Assembly: GCF_031454185.1 (NCBI RefSeq)
Contig: NZ_JAVDQI010000005.1
Coordinates: forward strand, 1 to 64,000
Source of the DNA: Methanococcoides alaskense
GTDB taxonomy: Archaea; Halobacteriota; Methanosarcinia; Methanosarcinales; Methanosarcinaceae
DNA: 64,000 nt
Direction: 5' to 3'
The notes under the pieces are model-generated. The model was not told the origin of the DNA, did no database searches, and saw only the letters and a program-made list of their open reading frames with translations. Every line of letters begins with the position of its first letter. Within the stretch, counting starts at the first letter, position 1. The position numbers and the translations under genes are program-made. Below are positions 35,315 to 44,868 of this stretch, piece by piece.

Positions 35315-36622
35315 TTAAAAAAGCCCCTTCAACATTTCAAAATTGTTCTTAGACATCTGTTTCACTTTTGAAATGTGTTGATTAAGATGGTTTTTGTATG
35401 ATTCTTTATTGTCCCAACACTTCTTAATTTTTAGTTTCAAGTCATTTTCATTAGATGGGTCTGCCACATATTCTCGAGCACCAGCTACTGTCGCAAAGCC
35501 TATCAACTTATGCGCTTTCGGTTCATGTCCGTAATCAATAATGACAGTTGGAACTGATTGTGAAAGACCTGCAACTGCACCATGAACACGACCACTAACC
35601 AACATATCAAATGAACCCACAATTGCTTTGGTTTGCCAAGTATCGTACACACCATTAAGTGTAAAGAAATCTTTAGCAATACCTCGCTCTTCGATGACTT
35701 TTTGAAGCTGCTTAATAATTGGATAATCACGACCATGCCTTAATACAAAAGGTGCTGGTGGAATATCAAAACCATTTGAATGGGACATTAGGCAAACTTG
35801 AACCCCCAGTATATCAGTCATATATTCCACTGCTTCAGCGAATTTAACATAATCCTGATCATCTCTTGGACACTTATCAAATGGACCAGTTTCAAAATTC
35901 CAACCACACAAAATAAAGCCAATAATTGGTTTTTTTCTGTCGGTTTTTGCTAATCCTTCGCTTTCTAGAAGTTGTTCAACTTCTGGACCAATGGCTGGTT
36001 CGAATAAAAATGCAGGGCATGCTAGACTTTGTGTCTTGCTAAGATCAAAACCATCTTTATTTAAGAGTTCTGTACTAATTGGTTCACGATTCGTTACAAG
36101 ATCAAATTGCTGGTATACTTTTTTGGCAAGTAACTTGTTCTCATCATCAGAAAATGGGCCTGGTGAACCCGCAAGCATAACAGTCTTCTTACCGAGGTTC
36201 ATAGATACTTGATCTTTTATCAAGCCAATTTTAAAACGATCTTGTCCAAGAAAATTTGCATTATCACCCCATATATCACCACTAAAATCAATGACTAAGT
36301 CAGCCCACATCACAGCTTCAATGTACGGCGTAGTGCTATCAAGCTTTCCTGTTGATTTATATAACTCAGATATGACCAATTCTTGTTCTACTGAAGCCAA
36401 CTCATTTTCTTTCCAGCCATAGTACAATTCCATCGGCAACACCTCTACCCGCTCAGCATCACAGAAACGTTGTGACATTTGCATCGTTGTCCGTATTGTA
36501 CTACCAGAAAATGCTGCATGTAGCTCACGCATAAAAGGCTCTATTATATAGTAGTTGCCTATGTTTCCAAACTCCATTCTCCCCCAATGCAAGGTGCATT
36601 GACCCATTACTAATATATTCAT
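35315..36622 (-). CDS. Polysaccharide pyruvyl transferase family protein
   Basis: The 435-residue protein has the family layout: an N-terminal Rossmann-like block with GNIGNYYIIEPF, AGSPGPFSDDENK, and a C-terminal half with GFILCGWN, VSGRVHGAVAGLSQSVPTVIIDYGHEPK. These enzymes add ketal-linked pyruvate from PEP to surface sugars, giving a negative charge; some family members have other activities. It sits between the aminotransferase (11-base gap) and WbqC-like genes in one operon. Confidence 0.85.
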   Translation of the reverse strand: MNILVMGQCTLHWGRMEFGNIGNYYIIEPFMRELHAAFSGSTIRTTMQMSQRFCDAERVEVLPMELYYGWKENELASVEQELVISELYKSTGKLDSTTPYIEAVMWADLVIDFSGDIWGDNANFLGQDRFKIGLIKDQVSMNLGKKTVMLAGSPGPFSDDENKLLAKKVYQQFDLVTNREPISTELLNKDGFDLSKTQSLACPAFLFEPAIGPEVEQLLESEGLAKTDRKKPIIGFILCGWNFETGPFDKCPRDDQDYVKFAEAVEYMTDILGVQVCLMSHSNGFDIPPAPFVLRHGRDYPIIKQLQKVIEERGIAKDFFTLNGVYDTWQTKAIVGSFDMLVSGRVHGAVAGLSQSVPTVIIDYGHEPKAHKLIGFATVAGAREYVADPSNENDLKLKIKKCWDNKESYKNHLNQHISKVKQMSKNNFEMLKGLF

Positions 36623-36633
36623 ATTTTGCCCCT

Positions 36634-37701
36634 TTATAATTTTGAGATGTCAATTATCTCTTTCATTTTATCTATTGGTAAACTTGGATATAATGGCAAG
36701 CAAAGAACCCTGTTCGCAATATCCCCAGAAACCGTTTGCAGTTCTTTTGGCTTTAAATATCCAAGATTATCCAGGGAGGGAGAAAAGTAACGTCTTGGAT
36801 TGATACCATTAGTATTCATAGCTGCTTTGACCTTCATAAGCCTTTCCTTGCTCTCAAACAACACAGGAAAATAACTGTAATTATTGGTACATTGTAAGTG
36901 GCGTTTTTGTAGTTGTACATGATCCTTGAGAGCGTTTTCGTAGTAGTCCCATATTTCAGACCTTTGTTCCAATATTATATCCATTTCATCAAGAACACAA
37001 AGACCCATAGCAGCCTGAAATTCGTTCATTTTAGCATTGATACCCAGTTCTGCAATCAAATTAGAATCATTAATACCAAAGTTGATCATCAACTTAGCCC
37101 TTTCATAATCTTCTCTATTTTTGAAGATTATAGCTCCACCTTCTATAGTGTGGAAAAGTTTGGTAGCGTGAAAACTAAGCGTTGTTGCATCACCACAAGA
37201 CAACAGACTTTCACCTTTATACTTGACCCCAAAAGCGTGTGCTCCATCATAAATCGTCTTTAGATTATGTTTTTTTGCAATAGACTCAATTTCTTCCACT
37301 TCACATGCATTCCCAAACACATGAACTGGCACTATTGCTGTAGTTTTTACTGTAATGGCATCTTCTACTTTGAATGGATCAATGCAAAATGTATCAGGGT
37401 CAATATCCACGAAAATAGGTTCAATACCTTCCCATACAAGAGAACTTGTGGTTGCCACGAAGCTAAATGGGGTTGTTATGGTATTACCTTTTATTCCAAG
37501 AACCTTGTAAGCAACTTGGAGTGCAAGAGTCCCATTGCAAACCAATAGTAAATTCTCTACTCCAAGGTATTCTTCCAATCTTTTAGTTAATTCCTGAACT
37601 AAAGGGCCATTATTGGTAAGCCAAGCAGTGTCATATATCTTATCAATATATTCATTGAGCTTTTTTCTATCTGGTAAATATGGTTTTGTTATATTTATCA
37701 A
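36634..37701 (-). CDS. DegT/DnrJ/EryC1-family PLP sugar aminotransferase (VioA/WecE-like)
   Basis: The 355-residue protein has the PLP-binding Lys in SFHATKLFHTIEGGAI (about residue 181) and the blocks CNGTLALQVAYK, TTPFSFVATTSSL and YDGAHAFGVKYKG. It is most like enzymes that aminate dTDP-4-keto-6-deoxyglucose at C4, giving Qui4N (VioA) or Fuc4N (WecE); sequence by eye cannot decide which. Its start overlaps the stop of RfbB by four bases (ATGA), which provides that substrate. Confidence 0.9.
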   Translation of the reverse strand: MINITKPYLPDRKKLNEYIDKIYDTAWLTNNGPLVQELTKRLEEYLGVENLLLVCNGTLALQVAYKVLGIKGNTITTPFSFVATTSSLVWEGIEPIFVDIDPDTFCIDPFKVEDAITVKTTAIVPVHVFGNACEVEEIESIAKKHNLKTIYDGAHAFGVKYKGESLLSCGDATTLSFHATKLFHTIEGGAIIFKNREDYERAKLMINFGINDSNLIAELGINAKMNEFQAAMGLCVLDEMDIILEQRSEIWDYYENALKDHVQLQKRHLQCTNNYSYFPVLFESKERLMKVKAAMNTNGINPRRYFSPSLDNLGYLKPKELQTVSGDIANRVLCLPLYPSLPIDKMKEIIDISKL

Positions 37702-38753
37702 TTTGAAACCTCTTTATATTTACGAAGGTACCAATCAATTGTTTTTACAATCCCACTTTCAAAGTCCTCATCGGCCTTCCAGCCAAGAAGGCTTTCTATT
37801 TTCGTTGCATCAATAGCATATCTTCTGTCATGTCCGGCACGTTCTTCGACATAAGTAATAAGATCTTTGTAGCTCCCATTGTTCCTTGGCTTCAACTCAT
37901 CCAGCAAGTCACAGATCTTATTGGCTACGCTATTATTATTTCGTTCGTTATGACCACCAATATTGTAAGTATCTCCGACTTTACCCTTGTGATAGGTGAG
38001 ATCAATGGCTTTACAATGGTCAAGAACATAAAGCCAGTCCCTAATATTTTTTCCATCACCATATATCGGAATTGGATTTCCCTTCACGGCATTTCGTATG
38101 ATGATTGGAATTAGTTTTTCATCATGCTGTTTTGGCCCGTAGTTGTTAGAGCAGTTTGTTATCACAGCATTCATTCCGTATGTATGATGATAACTTCTAA
38201 CTATCATATCACTACTTGCTTTGCTGGCACTATATGGAGAATTTGGGGAATAAGGAGTTTTTTCAGTAAAAAGTCCTGTTTCATCCAATGACCCATATAC
38301 TTCATCTGTTGATATGTGGTGAAAGCGTGGTAGGATAGTATTCGGAGTTTTAGTGGAAGATTCTCGAATATATTGATCCTTGTACACAAATGGCTTATCC
38401 ATCCAGTTCTTATAAGCCACATCAAGTAAAGTGTATGTTCCATTTACATTTGTCTTCACAAAAATACCAGGATTCTTTATTGAATTGTCAACATGTGACT
38501 CCGCTGCGAAATGTATAACTCCCTCAATTAAATATTCTTTAAAGATGAAATCTACCAGATCACGATTGCAAATATCACCTTTAATGAATTTGTATCTTGG
38601 ATCGTCCTCCACTTCTTTGAGGTTATCCAAGTTCCCTGCATAAGTTAGATCATCAAGGTTTACTAGGTTATATTCCGGATACTGTTTCAAAAAGTATGGT
38701 ATAAAGTTGCTTCCAATGAAACCTGCTCCGCCTGTAACTAATATATTAGTCAT
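37698..38753 (-). CDS. rfbB: dTDP-glucose 4,6-dehydratase
   Basis: The 351-residue extended SDR protein has the NAD-binding TGGAGFIGSNFI, HFAAESHVDNSI, the catalytic TDEVYGSL (Thr-Asp-Glu) and YSASKASSD (Tyr-x-x-x-Lys), the classic RmlB signature. It converts dTDP-glucose to dTDP-4-keto-6-deoxyglucose. The gene overlaps RfbA by 8 bases upstream and the aminotransferase by 4 bases downstream, so the three steps are translationally coupled. A 16-residue insertion after the YKNWMDKPFVYKD block is seen in some family members. Confidence 0.97.
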   Translation of the reverse strand: MTNILVTGGAGFIGSNFIPYFLKQYPEYNLVNLDDLTYAGNLDNLKEVEDDPRYKFIKGDICNRDLVDFIFKEYLIEGVIHFAAESHVDNSIKNPGIFVKTNVNGTYTLLDVAYKNWMDKPFVYKDQYIRESSTKTPNTILPRFHHISTDEVYGSLDETGLFTEKTPYSPNSPYSASKASSDMIVRSYHHTYGMNAVITNCSNNYGPKQHDEKLIPIIIRNAVKGNPIPIYGDGKNIRDWLYVLDHCKAIDLTYHKGKVGDTYNIGGHNERNNNSVANKICDLLDELKPRNNGSYKDLITYVEERAGHDRRYAIDATKIESLLGWKADEDFESGIVKTIDWYLRKYKEVSN

Positions 38754-39615
38754 TTGTCAACAGCTCTTTCAAGTATGTTCCATAGTCTGTTTTTCCAAGC
38801 AGATTTGCAATCTTTAATACCTGCTCCCTGCCAATCCATCCATTATTATATGCTATTTCTTCCAGACAAGCTATCTTGTATCCCTGTCTTTGTTCTATAG
38901 TTTGTACAAAATGTCCGGCAGAGATCAAACTATCATGGGTCCCAGTGTCAAGCCATGCAAATCCTCTTCCGAGAAGTTCAACTTTGAGCTTTCCCCTCTC
39001 AAGGTATTCTATATTTATAGAAGTTATCTCAAGCTCTCCTCTATGTGATGGTTTTACATTCTTTGCGATCTCAATGACATCATTGTCATAGAAATATAAT
39101 CCAGTTACAGCATAATGGGACTTTGGATTCTTTGGCTTTTCTTCTATACTGATAGCATTTTTGTTCTCATCGAATTCTACAACCCCAAACCTTTCAGGAT
39201 CTTTGACCTGATATCCAAAGACAACAGCACCTTCTTGCAGGTTTGCAGATCTTTTTAACAATGGTGAAAAGTTTTGTCCATAATATACGTTGTCTCCAAG
39301 TATAAGGCATACATTATCTTCTCCAATGAACTCTTCACCGATTATGAATGCCTGAGCCAGTCCATCAGGGGATGGCTGGACCTCGTAGGAGATATCAAGT
39401 CCCCAATTCGATCCATCTCCAAGAAGTTTTTCAAAGAAAGGCAAGTCTTCAGGAGTAGATATTATGAGTATATCTCTAATACCCGATAGCATGAGGACAG
39501 ATAATGGATAATATATCATCGGTTTATCATAGATCGGTAAAAGATGTTTGCTAATTGGAAGCGTCACAGGATGCAATCTTGTTCCATTGCCACCTGCTAA
39601 GATTATACCTTTCAT
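38746..39615 (-). CDS. rfbA: Glucose-1-phosphate thymidylyltransferase
   Basis: The 289-residue protein starts MKGIILAGGNGTRLHPVT, the nucleotidyltransferase signature, and has the RmlA blocks SKHLLPIYDKPMIYYPLSVLM and FAWLDTGTHDSLISAGHFVQ. It makes dTDP-glucose from dTTP and glucose-1-phosphate. It is the first gene of the minus-strand operon, with a TATA-like element on the minus strand at 39662-39674. It is full length (E. coli RmlA is about 292 residues). Confidence 0.97.
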   Translation of the reverse strand: MKGIILAGGNGTRLHPVTLPISKHLLPIYDKPMIYYPLSVLMLSGIRDILIISTPEDLPFFEKLLGDGSNWGLDISYEVQPSPDGLAQAFIIGEEFIGEDNVCLILGDNVYYGQNFSPLLKRSANLQEGAVVFGYQVKDPERFGVVEFDENKNAISIEEKPKNPKSHYAVTGLYFYDNDVIEIAKNVKPSHRGELEITSINIEYLERGKLKVELLGRGFAWLDTGTHDSLISAGHFVQTIEQRQGYKIACLEEIAYNNGWIGREQVLKIANLLGKTDYGTYLKELLTND

Positions 39616-39894
39616 GTTTTATTCCCCACTTTTTTGCCTGCATCCGAACTTATCTTTATTTCATAATATATTTAGTTGTGACAGATTCTATACATATAAA
39701 GAAGTTGGTATTTTGATGCATCAAAGCTACCGTATTATCCACTAGTACATCATCTGGATTATGCATGTAATACTTTGTATTATCGTAATTTCAATATCCT
39801 TACTATAAGTTCCAATCATTGGTCCTCATTATTTTCAAAATATAGATAAAATATATCTTAAAGACTTATATCCTATCATTGTGTAGAAAAAAAC
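39616..39894. promoter_or_regulatory. Divergent promoter region between rfbA and a glycosyltransferase
   Basis: This 279-base AT-rich region separates divergent genes. Minus-strand TATA-like sequence TAAATATATTATG (39662-39674) would serve rfbA, and a plus-strand TATA-like run near 39846-39858 would serve the GT2 gene. No operator-like repeat stands out apart from a short AATAC/GTATT palindrome near 39772. Confidence 0.4.
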
Positions 39895-41022
39895 ATGAAT
39901 CTTCTGGTACTATCAACTTTGTTCATAACTACAATTCCCATATTTGTTTACTTTCTCTATATAGTTGCAATAATATTGGTAAGAGATTCATCTCCTAAAA
40001 CAATTAAAAGTAATCCAAATCTCACTGTTGTTATTCCCACCTACAACGAAAGTGAGGTGATAGATCACCGTATTAAAAATCTAAACGATATTAACTACCC
40101 CACAAAAAATATCGATGTCATCGTTGTAGATGATCAGTCCTCTGATGGTACAGTTGAACTTGCAAAGGAGGCATTCGAAAAATACGGAATATCCGGAGAA
40201 GTTATTGTCAAAGAGAAACGTACAGGGACAAACGCATCGGTTAATCTGGGAGTTTCAAAAGCCAACACCGACATAGTTGTGACAACCGATGCTGACGTGA
40301 CCTTTGAAGAGAATGCTCTTAATTATGCTATTGGAAGATTGTTGAGTGATGAGCAGATCGGTGCTGTATGTGGTGAACTTGAACCCATAATAAAAGAAAA
40401 ATCTTTCACTACCAGCTCAGAAAAAGCATATCGAACAGTATATGGAAAAATGTGTACATGGGAAAGCAACATCCATTCAACATACTGTTTCAATGGACCA
40501 CTAATTGTCCTTAAGAAAAAAGCGTTCTCACCAATCCCTGAGACCCATGGAGCATCAGATGCAGGAATGGCACTCAAGATCATTCATAATGGTTATCGAT
40601 GTATTTACGAAGCAAATGCAAGATTCTATGAATACATAACAGATGACCTCAGCCAACAACGTCGTCAGAAACTGCGCCGTTCAGCAAGACTTCTTGAAGC
40701 AACACTATACAATTTAGATCTCATATCTCCAAAGTATGGGAAATTCGGACTGTTCGTTTTTCCGTTAAGATTTATGATGTTCTTTATAGCTCCGACTGCT
40801 TTTTTCACAAGTGTGATATTGTGGTCATACTTACTTGCACAAATTAATTTATTATATGGAATCATGATATGGATTGCTTTTTTCCTAGCGTTGCTATCAG
40901 GAAATGTGCGCTCTAATCTGGTATCATCTTTTATATGGCATCAGATATACTTGCTTGTTAGCCTGACACGCATGTTTAGGGGAATGCATGTATGGAAAGC
41001 AGTAGAAAGAGAAAAAGTTTGA
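39895..41022 (+). CDS. Membrane family 2 glycosyltransferase (processive type)
   Basis: One N-terminal transmembrane helix (about residues 5-28) precedes a GT-A domain with VVIPTYNESEVIDHRI, VDDQSSDGTVE and TTDADVTFEENA. QQRRQKLRR occupies the place of the QxxRW-type motif, and a C-terminal membrane domain of about three helices follows. This layout is that of polysaccharide synthases and dolichol-phosphate sugar synthases. It faces away from the rfb operon and shares its promoter region. The substrate is unknown. Confidence 0.92.
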   Translation: MNLLVLSTLFITTIPIFVYFLYIVAIILVRDSSPKTIKSNPNLTVVIPTYNESEVIDHRIKNLNDINYPTKNIDVIVVDDQSSDGTVELAKEAFEKYGISGEVIVKEKRTGTNASVNLGVSKANTDIVVTTDADVTFEENALNYAIGRLLSDEQIGAVCGELEPIIKEKSFTTSSEKAYRTVYGKMCTWESNIHSTYCFNGPLIVLKKKAFSPIPETHGASDAGMALKIIHNGYRCIYEANARFYEYITDDLSQQRRQKLRRSARLLEATLYNLDLISPKYGKFGLFVFPLRFMMFFIAPTAFFTSVILWSYLLAQINLLYGIMIWIAFFLALLSGNVRSNLVSSFIWHQIYLLVSLTRMFRGMHVWKAVEREKV

Positions 41023-41180
41023 TTTTCATAAAAAGAGATGAATAGGTGAGTTGCACCTATTTTCCTTATTTCCCCCATAATCATCATCAACCCGCTCACA
41101 AGATTATATATATAATATTTGGAGTCAGATCCCATTTAATTTAAGGTGTTGCCTCCCCCTTAAATAAAAAGATATGCAGC

Positions 41181-41576
41181 TCACAACAGAACGATCCCAA
41201 ACAACTGCAAAATACTGAAAGACCCCCATATTACCAGAAGATTGTTGACCACAAGAAAAACACCAACAAATGTGATCAAACCCTTCATCATTGCCCAAAT
41301 ATCGTTATTTTGCTTATCACAGGACGAAAATGAGCCCTTATAGATCCAGTAAACTATAAGGACAAAAACCAATTTTAAAGCAAAAAGCGCCCACACCCCG
41401 AACTCTGCCATTACCAAAGCCATGAACCCATTTGCCTCAACACCACAATAAAGGGCTTTAGCTGTGGTTATGAAGTCGCCCAGCACATAGAATACAAGGA
41501 TGTATCTGATATCGTAAAGGAAAGCATTGAATTCTTTTACAGATTCCAGATCATGTGTGGAAAGCACTTGCTGCAT
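41181..41576 (-). CDS. Small polytopic membrane protein, DUF5658-like
   Basis: From the ATG at 41576 the protein has 131 residues with four predicted membrane helices. The block YVLGDFITTAKALYCGVEANGF resembles DUF5658 (Asp-x-x-Thr-Thr then Glu-x-Asn), a membrane family of unknown function. A longer frame to 41711 would add a Cys/His-rich segment and overlap the divergent peptidase region, so I prefer the shorter form. No partner is evident. Confidence 0.65.
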   Translation of the reverse strand: MQQVLSTHDLESVKEFNAFLYDIRYILVFYVLGDFITTAKALYCGVEANGFMALVMAEFGVWALFALKLVFVLIVYWIYKGSFSSCDKQNNDIWAMMKGLITFVGVFLVVNNLLVIWGSFSILQLFGIVLL

Positions 41577-41742
41577 AGATAATAAGATCCCATGTTCATT
41601 GTTATGTACCGTATGTCCACATATACAATGCTGATGTCCACAACGATTCCAATGATAGCTTCTGAAAGTGGCATTTAAAAATATAAGCCTCCTGAATGAT
41701 AAAAACTGCAAGCTTATGTACTATTACAACAATCCCAATAAT

Positions 41743-42918
41743 ATGGAACAGAAAGAAAACAACATGGACATAACCCCTCAGCTTGCAGAAAAGGGATGTG
41801 ATGCTTTCCTGATAATGGGGAACTCGAATAATGCAGATGTGTATTACACGACACATTTTCTGGCAGCGGACCCATTCACATACATGCAGACAAAAAATGG
41901 AGAAGAGACCCTTATCGTTTCCAGCATGGAACTGGGCAGGGCAAAGATAGAGTCCCGTGTCGAGACCGTACGAACAATGCAGGAATATGGATTTAGTGAG
42001 AAGATGAAAGAGAGGAAGGATGGCGAACTCGCATACTGTGATTGCCTGGCAGCGGTCTTCCAGAGAATGGGTGCTAAACACATCATGGTACCGCGCGATT
42101 TCCCCCTTTTTACGGCCCAGACACTGAAAGAACTGGGATTCACGGTCATTCCTGCAAAAAGCCCTTTCAAGGAACTGAGGACAAGGAAGGACAAGGAACA
42201 GATCGAGAAGATAAAAGAGGCACAATTTGCTTGTGAGAAAGCAATGGAAACTGCCATTAGTATGATTGCAGGGTCTGAGGTCAAAGAAGGTGTTCTATAC
42301 AATAATGAAGTAGCCATAACCTCTGAGGCCATACGTGCTTCCATCGAACACACCCTTTTGGACCAGGGCTGTGAAGCAGAAAGCACGATTGTGGCCTGCG
42401 GTATAAAATCCGCAAACCCCCATTGGGAAGGGGAGGGAGAGATAAAGGCGGACCAACCCATAGTCATTGACATATTCCCCCGCAACAAAAGAAATCGCTA
42501 TTTTGCAGATATGACACGAACGGTCCTTAAAGGGGAAGCTCCTGAAAAACTAAAGGAAATGTATGAAGCAGTCCATGCAGCACAGGAAGCAGCATTTGCC
42601 ATCTTAAGACCAGGGATCCTTTATAGTGATGTGCATAATGCCGTCTGTGACGAGTTCGAAAAGAGAGGGTATGGCACCATAAGAAGTGATTCGAAGGTAG
42701 GTTTCATTCACTCGACCGGGCATGGCGTAGGATTGGACATACATGAATTTCCTTCTGTTTCCCAACAGGAAATAGAGGTAGAGCAAGGCCATGTTGTTAC
42801 CATAGAACCAGGACTCTACTATCCAGAGCTTGGGGGTATACGGATAGAAGATATGGTAGTCATAACCGCAGATGGTTTTGAGAATCTGACTAAAATGGAA
42901 AAGGAATTTGTAGTTTGA
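41743..42918 (+). CDS. M24-family Xaa-Pro peptidase (PepQ-like)
   Basis: The C-terminal pita-bread domain has all five metal ligands in the usual blocks: two Asp in VIDIFPRNKRNRYFADMTRT, His in STGHGVGLDIHEFP and two Glu in TIEPGLYYPELGGIRIEDM. The N-terminal creatinase-like domain covers about the first 150 residues. It likely cleaves X-Pro dipeptides. The start is unsure: ATG 41743 or 41764 (MDITPQ); an upstream frame to 41668 lacks similarity. The stop overlaps a TTG of the next gene, a second pita-bread enzyme. Confidence 0.92.
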   Translation: MEQKENNMDITPQLAEKGCDAFLIMGNSNNADVYYTTHFLAADPFTYMQTKNGEETLIVSSMELGRAKIESRVETVRTMQEYGFSEKMKERKDGELAYCDCLAAVFQRMGAKHIMVPRDFPLFTAQTLKELGFTVIPAKSPFKELRTRKDKEQIEKIKEAQFACEKAMETAISMIAGSEVKEGVLYNNEVAITSEAIRASIEHTLLDQGCEAESTIVACGIKSANPHWEGEGEIKADQPIVIDIFPRNKRNRYFADMTRTVLKGEAPEKLKEMYEAVHAAQEAAFAILRPGILYSDVHNAVCDEFEKRGYGTIRSDSKVGFIHSTGHGVGLDIHEFPSVSQQEIEVEQGHVVTIEPGLYYPELGGIRIEDMVVITADGFENLTKMEKEFVV

Positions 42919-42953
42919 ACATTTACCCTATTATCAAAAGCTGGTGCACACAT

Positions 42954-43847
42954 ATGAATGAGAAAATTGAGGATATTGAAGCGATTATCGGTAAATACAT
43001 GCAGGCAGGAGAAATACTCTCAACTGTGAGAAGTGAGGCTAAAGAGAAGGTAAAGATAGGCACGACCCTTCTGGAAGTTGCGGATTTTGTCGAGCAGAGG
43101 ACCATCGAACTTGGAGGATTGCCTGCATTCCCATGTAACATTTCAAGAAATGATGAAGCAGCCCATGCCACTCCATTGATAGGAGATAAAACGGTCTTTG
43201 GAGAGGATGTGGTAAAACTTGACCTTGGCGTGCATATTGACGGCTATATTGCAGATTCGGCCATTACGGTGGATCTTACGAATGAGAACTCCGATCTTGT
43301 AAAGGCTTCCGAAGATGCGTTATATGCAGCCATTGATATAATCAAAAACGGGATAAATACTGCAGAGATAGGGGCTGTCATCGAGGATACGATCAAAGGA
43401 CACGGCTTCAAGCCTATTGCAAACCTTACAGGTCATGGTGTCGGCCAATATCTCGCACATGTACCACCCAGCATCCCAAATCGCCATATTGGCCAAGGGG
43501 TGACGATCAAAACAGGAGATATCTTTGCAATAGAACCTTTTGCCACCGATGGTGCAGGAAAAGTGGCAGATGGGACCCTGACAGAGATATTCCAGGTAAT
43601 TGGACACAAACCAATACGATTGCCTGCGGTCAGAAAAGTTCTCAAGGAACTGGAGCAGTACAGAACTTTGCCTTTTGCCAAAAGGTGGCTCAAGTCGGAT
43701 AAGCTCGATTATTCATTGTTGCAACTTGAGAAAGCAGGAATTCTCACATCCTACCCGGTCCTAAAGGATGTTGGTGGCGGGCTGGTATCACAAACAGAGC
43801 ATACGGTCATTGTCACTGACGATGGTTGTAAAGTGACAACCAAGTAA
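42954..43847 (+). CDS. map: Methionine aminopeptidase, type II
   Basis: The 297-residue protein has the metal ligands of MetAP: two Asp in VVKLDLGVHIDGYIADSA, His in LTGHGVGQYLAH, Glu in FAIEPFATDG and Glu in QTEHTVIV. The type II helical insertion lies near residues 205-260. It removes the initiator Met from new proteins. I chose ATG 42954 by similarity of the N-terminus (MNEKIEDIEAI); a TTG at 42915 would overlap the upstream gene by four bases. Confidence 0.95.
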   Translation: MNEKIEDIEAIIGKYMQAGEILSTVRSEAKEKVKIGTTLLEVADFVEQRTIELGGLPAFPCNISRNDEAAHATPLIGDKTVFGEDVVKLDLGVHIDGYIADSAITVDLTNENSDLVKASEDALYAAIDIIKNGINTAEIGAVIEDTIKGHGFKPIANLTGHGVGQYLAHVPPSIPNRHIGQGVTIKTGDIFAIEPFATDGAGKVADGTLTEIFQVIGHKPIRLPAVRKVLKELEQYRTLPFAKRWLKSDKLDYSLLQLEKAGILTSYPVLKDVGGGLVSQTEHTVIVTDDGCKVTTK

Positions 43848-43859
43848 GGATAGGATAGA

Positions 43860-44477
43860 ATGCGGTATATTCCGACATTGTTGCTGGCATTGCTCACCGT
43901 AGCCATGATAGCATCCCCCTCATCTGCCTTCGAATGGAAGAACACCATTGTCTTGGAAGAAGATGGGATGTCATGGAACTATGAAGAGAACTATTCCGGT
44001 GAAGATGTCGGAGCATTTCGTTCTTATGCGAACAAGAACGTTGGGAATGGGGATGGATATATCAGTGCATGGGAACTCATGAAGCTGGATCATCGTATAC
44101 GTAGTAGGCTTTATGGTTCACTTGAAAAGGAACTGGATGTGATGTTCGACAATTCTGCAAAGAATGTAAACGTTTTTGAGGTGGATGCAGAAATATCCAG
44201 AAGTGTTCTGGGAAGTACTGACAAGAACGATAGTATCAATAACAGATATTTTGTCACATACACTTTTGAGAAGGATATTTTCGAGCTGGGAGATAGTGTG
44301 AGCTTTGATGGAGAAGCAAATACTGACCTGATCATCACAATGCCTCAAGGAATGGAAGTAATTGCCACCGAAGGCATTGATAGTCGATTTGTTGAAACAA
44401 TTAACAATCGTACAGTGATTTGTGGTCATTTTGGAATTGAAGGTTTAGCAACTGTTGAGTTTAGCAGGAAAGACTGA
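43860..44477 (+). CDS. Secreted protein of unknown function
   Basis: A Sec-type signal peptide is clear (RYIPTLLLALLTVAMIASPSSA, cleavage near residue 23). The 180-residue mature part is acidic and rich in Asn/Asp. NVGNGDGYISAWELMKLD at about residues 60-77 resembles an EF-hand-like calcium loop. I do not recognise the family; similar proteins occur, as far as I recall, in Methanosarcinaceae. The gene follows map by 12 bases and may be co-transcribed. Confidence 0.8.
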   Translation: MRYIPTLLLALLTVAMIASPSSAFEWKNTIVLEEDGMSWNYEENYSGEDVGAFRSYANKNVGNGDGYISAWELMKLDHRIRSRLYGSLEKELDVMFDNSAKNVNVFEVDAEISRSVLGSTDKNDSINNRYFVTYTFEKDIFELGDSVSFDGEANTDLIITMPQGMEVIATEGIDSRFVETINNRTVICGHFGIEGLATVEFSRKD

Positions 44478-44572
44478 TCAACGGATGCATTCGGACATCT
44501 TCCACCATCAGCTCTTTTTGATGCGACTATCCTATCAAAACATTAATCTAAATTGAAATTGTTTTTTCAATC

Positions 44573-44860
44573 ATGATCATAGAACAGATACCACTTGAAA
44601 ATGGTACGGCCATTGGCCTTAAGTTCGACATGGGGAATGCTCCACTGCTTGTTATAAAAGCTGACAAGGGATTTGTCATGTGCGGATACCTTGACACCGA
44701 GATAGCAGAAAAGTTAGGTGATGTTGCCGCTAAGGTCAGAGGCGTTAACGATCTTGAAGATGTACTGCATACCGAAGTTATCGATGTCACAGGGCATGCG
44801 AAGGCACTTGGTGTTAAACCCGGCATGAAGGGACATGAAGCCCTTGAGCTGATGTTCTGA
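44573..44860 (+). CDS. DUF1805 (YunC-like) protein
   Basis: The 95-residue protein matches the family across its length, notably GFVMCGYLDTEIAEKLGD, the central RGVNDLEDVLHTEV and the C-terminal LGVKPGMKGHEALELM. Bacillus YunC belongs to this family, whose function is unknown. It is directly followed (8 bases) by the tRNA methyltransferase gene, suggesting co-expression. Confidence 0.88.
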   Translation: MIIEQIPLENGTAIGLKFDMGNAPLLVIKADKGFVMCGYLDTEIAEKLGDVAAKVRGVNDLEDVLHTEVIDVTGHAKALGVKPGMKGHEALELMF

Positions 44861-44868
44861 AAATTCTC

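Noticed and set aside
41577..41711. N-terminal extension of the DUF5658-like protein with Cys/His residues
   Set aside because: It would be a soluble, unusual tail that overlaps the start region of the divergent peptidase gene; the membrane domain is complete without it.
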